Of a DNA stretch of 64,000 bases, positions 63,266 through 64,000 are shown in pieces (positions within the stretch are counted from its first letter, which is position 1; every line of letters starts with the position of its first letter). A model generated the notes under the pieces. It made no database searches, was not told the DNA's origin, and saw only the letters and a program-made list of their open reading frames with translations. The stretch covers positions 248,001-312,000 of the forward strand of contig NZ_CADFDB010000004.1 of assembly GCF_902832845.1 (NCBI RefSeq), read 5' to 3'. Source of the DNA: Burkholderia metallica (lineage in GTDB: Bacteria > Pseudomonadota > Gammaproteobacteria > Burkholderiales > Burkholderiaceae). The position numbers were made by a program, and so were the translations under genes.

Positions 63266-64000
63266 ATGCAGCGCGCCACCAAGATAGTCGCCACGATCGG
63301 CCCGGCTTCCAGTTCGCCGGAGATTCTGCTGCAGATGATGCAGGCGGGCCTCGACGTCGTGCGGCTCAATTTTTCGCACGGCACCGCCGACGATCACCGC
63401 CAGCGCGCCGAGATGGTGCGCGAGGCCGCCCGCAAGGTCGGCCGCGAGATCGCGATCATGGCCGACCTCCAGGGCCCGAAGATTCGCGTCGGCAAGTTCG
63501 AGAACGGCAAGACGACGCTCGAGCCGGGCCAGGCCTTCATCCTCGACGCGGGCTGCGAGCTTGGCAACGACGAGCGCGTCGGCCTCGACTACAAGGAACT
63601 GCCGCGCGACCTGCGCACGGGCGACCTGCTGCTGCTGAACGACGGCCTGATCGTGCTGACCGTCGAGCGCGTGCTCGGCGACGAGATCCACACGATCGTC
63701 AAGGTGGGCGGCGAGTTGTCGAACAACAAGGGCATCAACCGCCAGGGCGGCGGCCTGTCGGCGCCGGCGCTGACCGCGAAGGACATGGAAGACATCCGCA
63801 CCGCGATGTCGCTCGGCGCGGACCTGGTGGCGGTGTCGTTCCCGAAGAACGCAACCGACATGGAAATGGCGCGCCAGCTCGCGAACATCGCGGGCGCGCC
63901 GTACGGCATCAAGCCGAAGATGATCGCGAAGATCGAGCGTGCGGAAGCGATTCCGGCGCTGCAGAGCATTCTCGACGCGTCCGACGGCATCATGGTCGCG
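63266..64000 (+). CDS. pyk: Pyruvate kinase, N-terminal part
   Basis: Open to the window edge; 245 codons visible. MQRATKIVATIGPASSSPEI starts it; VVRLNFSHGTADDH, IMADLQGPKIRVGKF and PKMIAKIERAEAIP (with the active-site Lys) are the standard barrel motifs. GAGGA stands 6 bases before ATG 63266. The frame is open and free of stops back to a GTG at 62984, giving a possible 94-residue Ala/Lys/Pro-rich extension that I have not included. It probably belongs to the pgk transcript. Confidence 0.93.
   Translation, partial: MQRATKIVATIGPASSSPEILLQMMQAGLDVVRLNFSHGTADDHRQRAEMVREAARKVGREIAIMADLQGPKIRVGKFENGKTTLEPGQAFILDAGCELGNDERVGLDYKELPRDLRTGDLLLLNDGLIVLTVERVLGDEIHTIVKVGGELSNNKGINRQGGGLSAPALTAKDMEDIRTAMSLGADLVAVSFPKNATDMEMARQLANIAGAPYGIKPKMIAKIERAEAIPALQSILDASDGIMVA

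Overview
The window looks like chromosome 1 of a Burkholderia cepacia complex species. It is GC-rich, and the order recA-recX-DUF2889-sucC-sucD-terC-pilin-pglL matches, from memory, the Burkholderia cenocepacia arrangement. No database was searched. Gene names rest on motifs, length and neighbourhood.

Layout. 1-12.8 kb: glycerol-3-phosphate repressor GlpR, a gamma-glutamyltransferase-family enzyme, a ferritin-like protein, an FMN split-barrel protein, helicase RhlE, a two-gene cytochrome c operon, a CopD-like protein, and a divergent dgoD/dgoR pair whose regulator appears to lack an ATG/GTG/TTG start. 12.8-28.1 kb: a class A PBP-like protein, a LysR/MFS/amidase/porin cluster, a PAAR protein, a cupin, two proteins with the DJ-1/PfpI fold (one an AraC-type regulator), another LysR regulator and a large exported protein of unknown function.

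28.67-34.49 kb: the most interesting part. A 5.8-kb AT-richer element sits in the 3' half of a tRNA-Met gene and is bounded by 50-bp direct repeats. It carries a SIR2-STAND defence-type protein, a 5'-truncated tyrosine integrase, a VbhA-like orphan antitoxin, and a retron-type cassette: a structured leader RNA, a 63-aa basic/hydrophobic peptide, a reverse transcriptase with the retron NAxxH and VTG motifs but LLDD in place of YxDD, and a cold-shock-domain protein overlapping its 3' end. I read it as a compact, probably immobile, anti-phage island.

34.6-47.4 kb is core genome: an MHS-family transporter, a TctDE-like two-component system, recA with a clear LexA box, recX, sucCD, terC, a type IV pilin-like protein and the O-glycosylation ligase PglL. 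47.8-53 kb is accessory: a small lipoprotein, an exported protein, two tandem paralogous BNR-repeat membrane-anchored proteins, and a broken VgrG stub fused to an unrelated tail, which suggests a decayed type VI secretion locus. 53.1-64 kb is core again: moaC, a BepA-like M48 protease, a leftward group from ilvE through waaF to a hydrolase, azlCD, pgk and the start of pyk.
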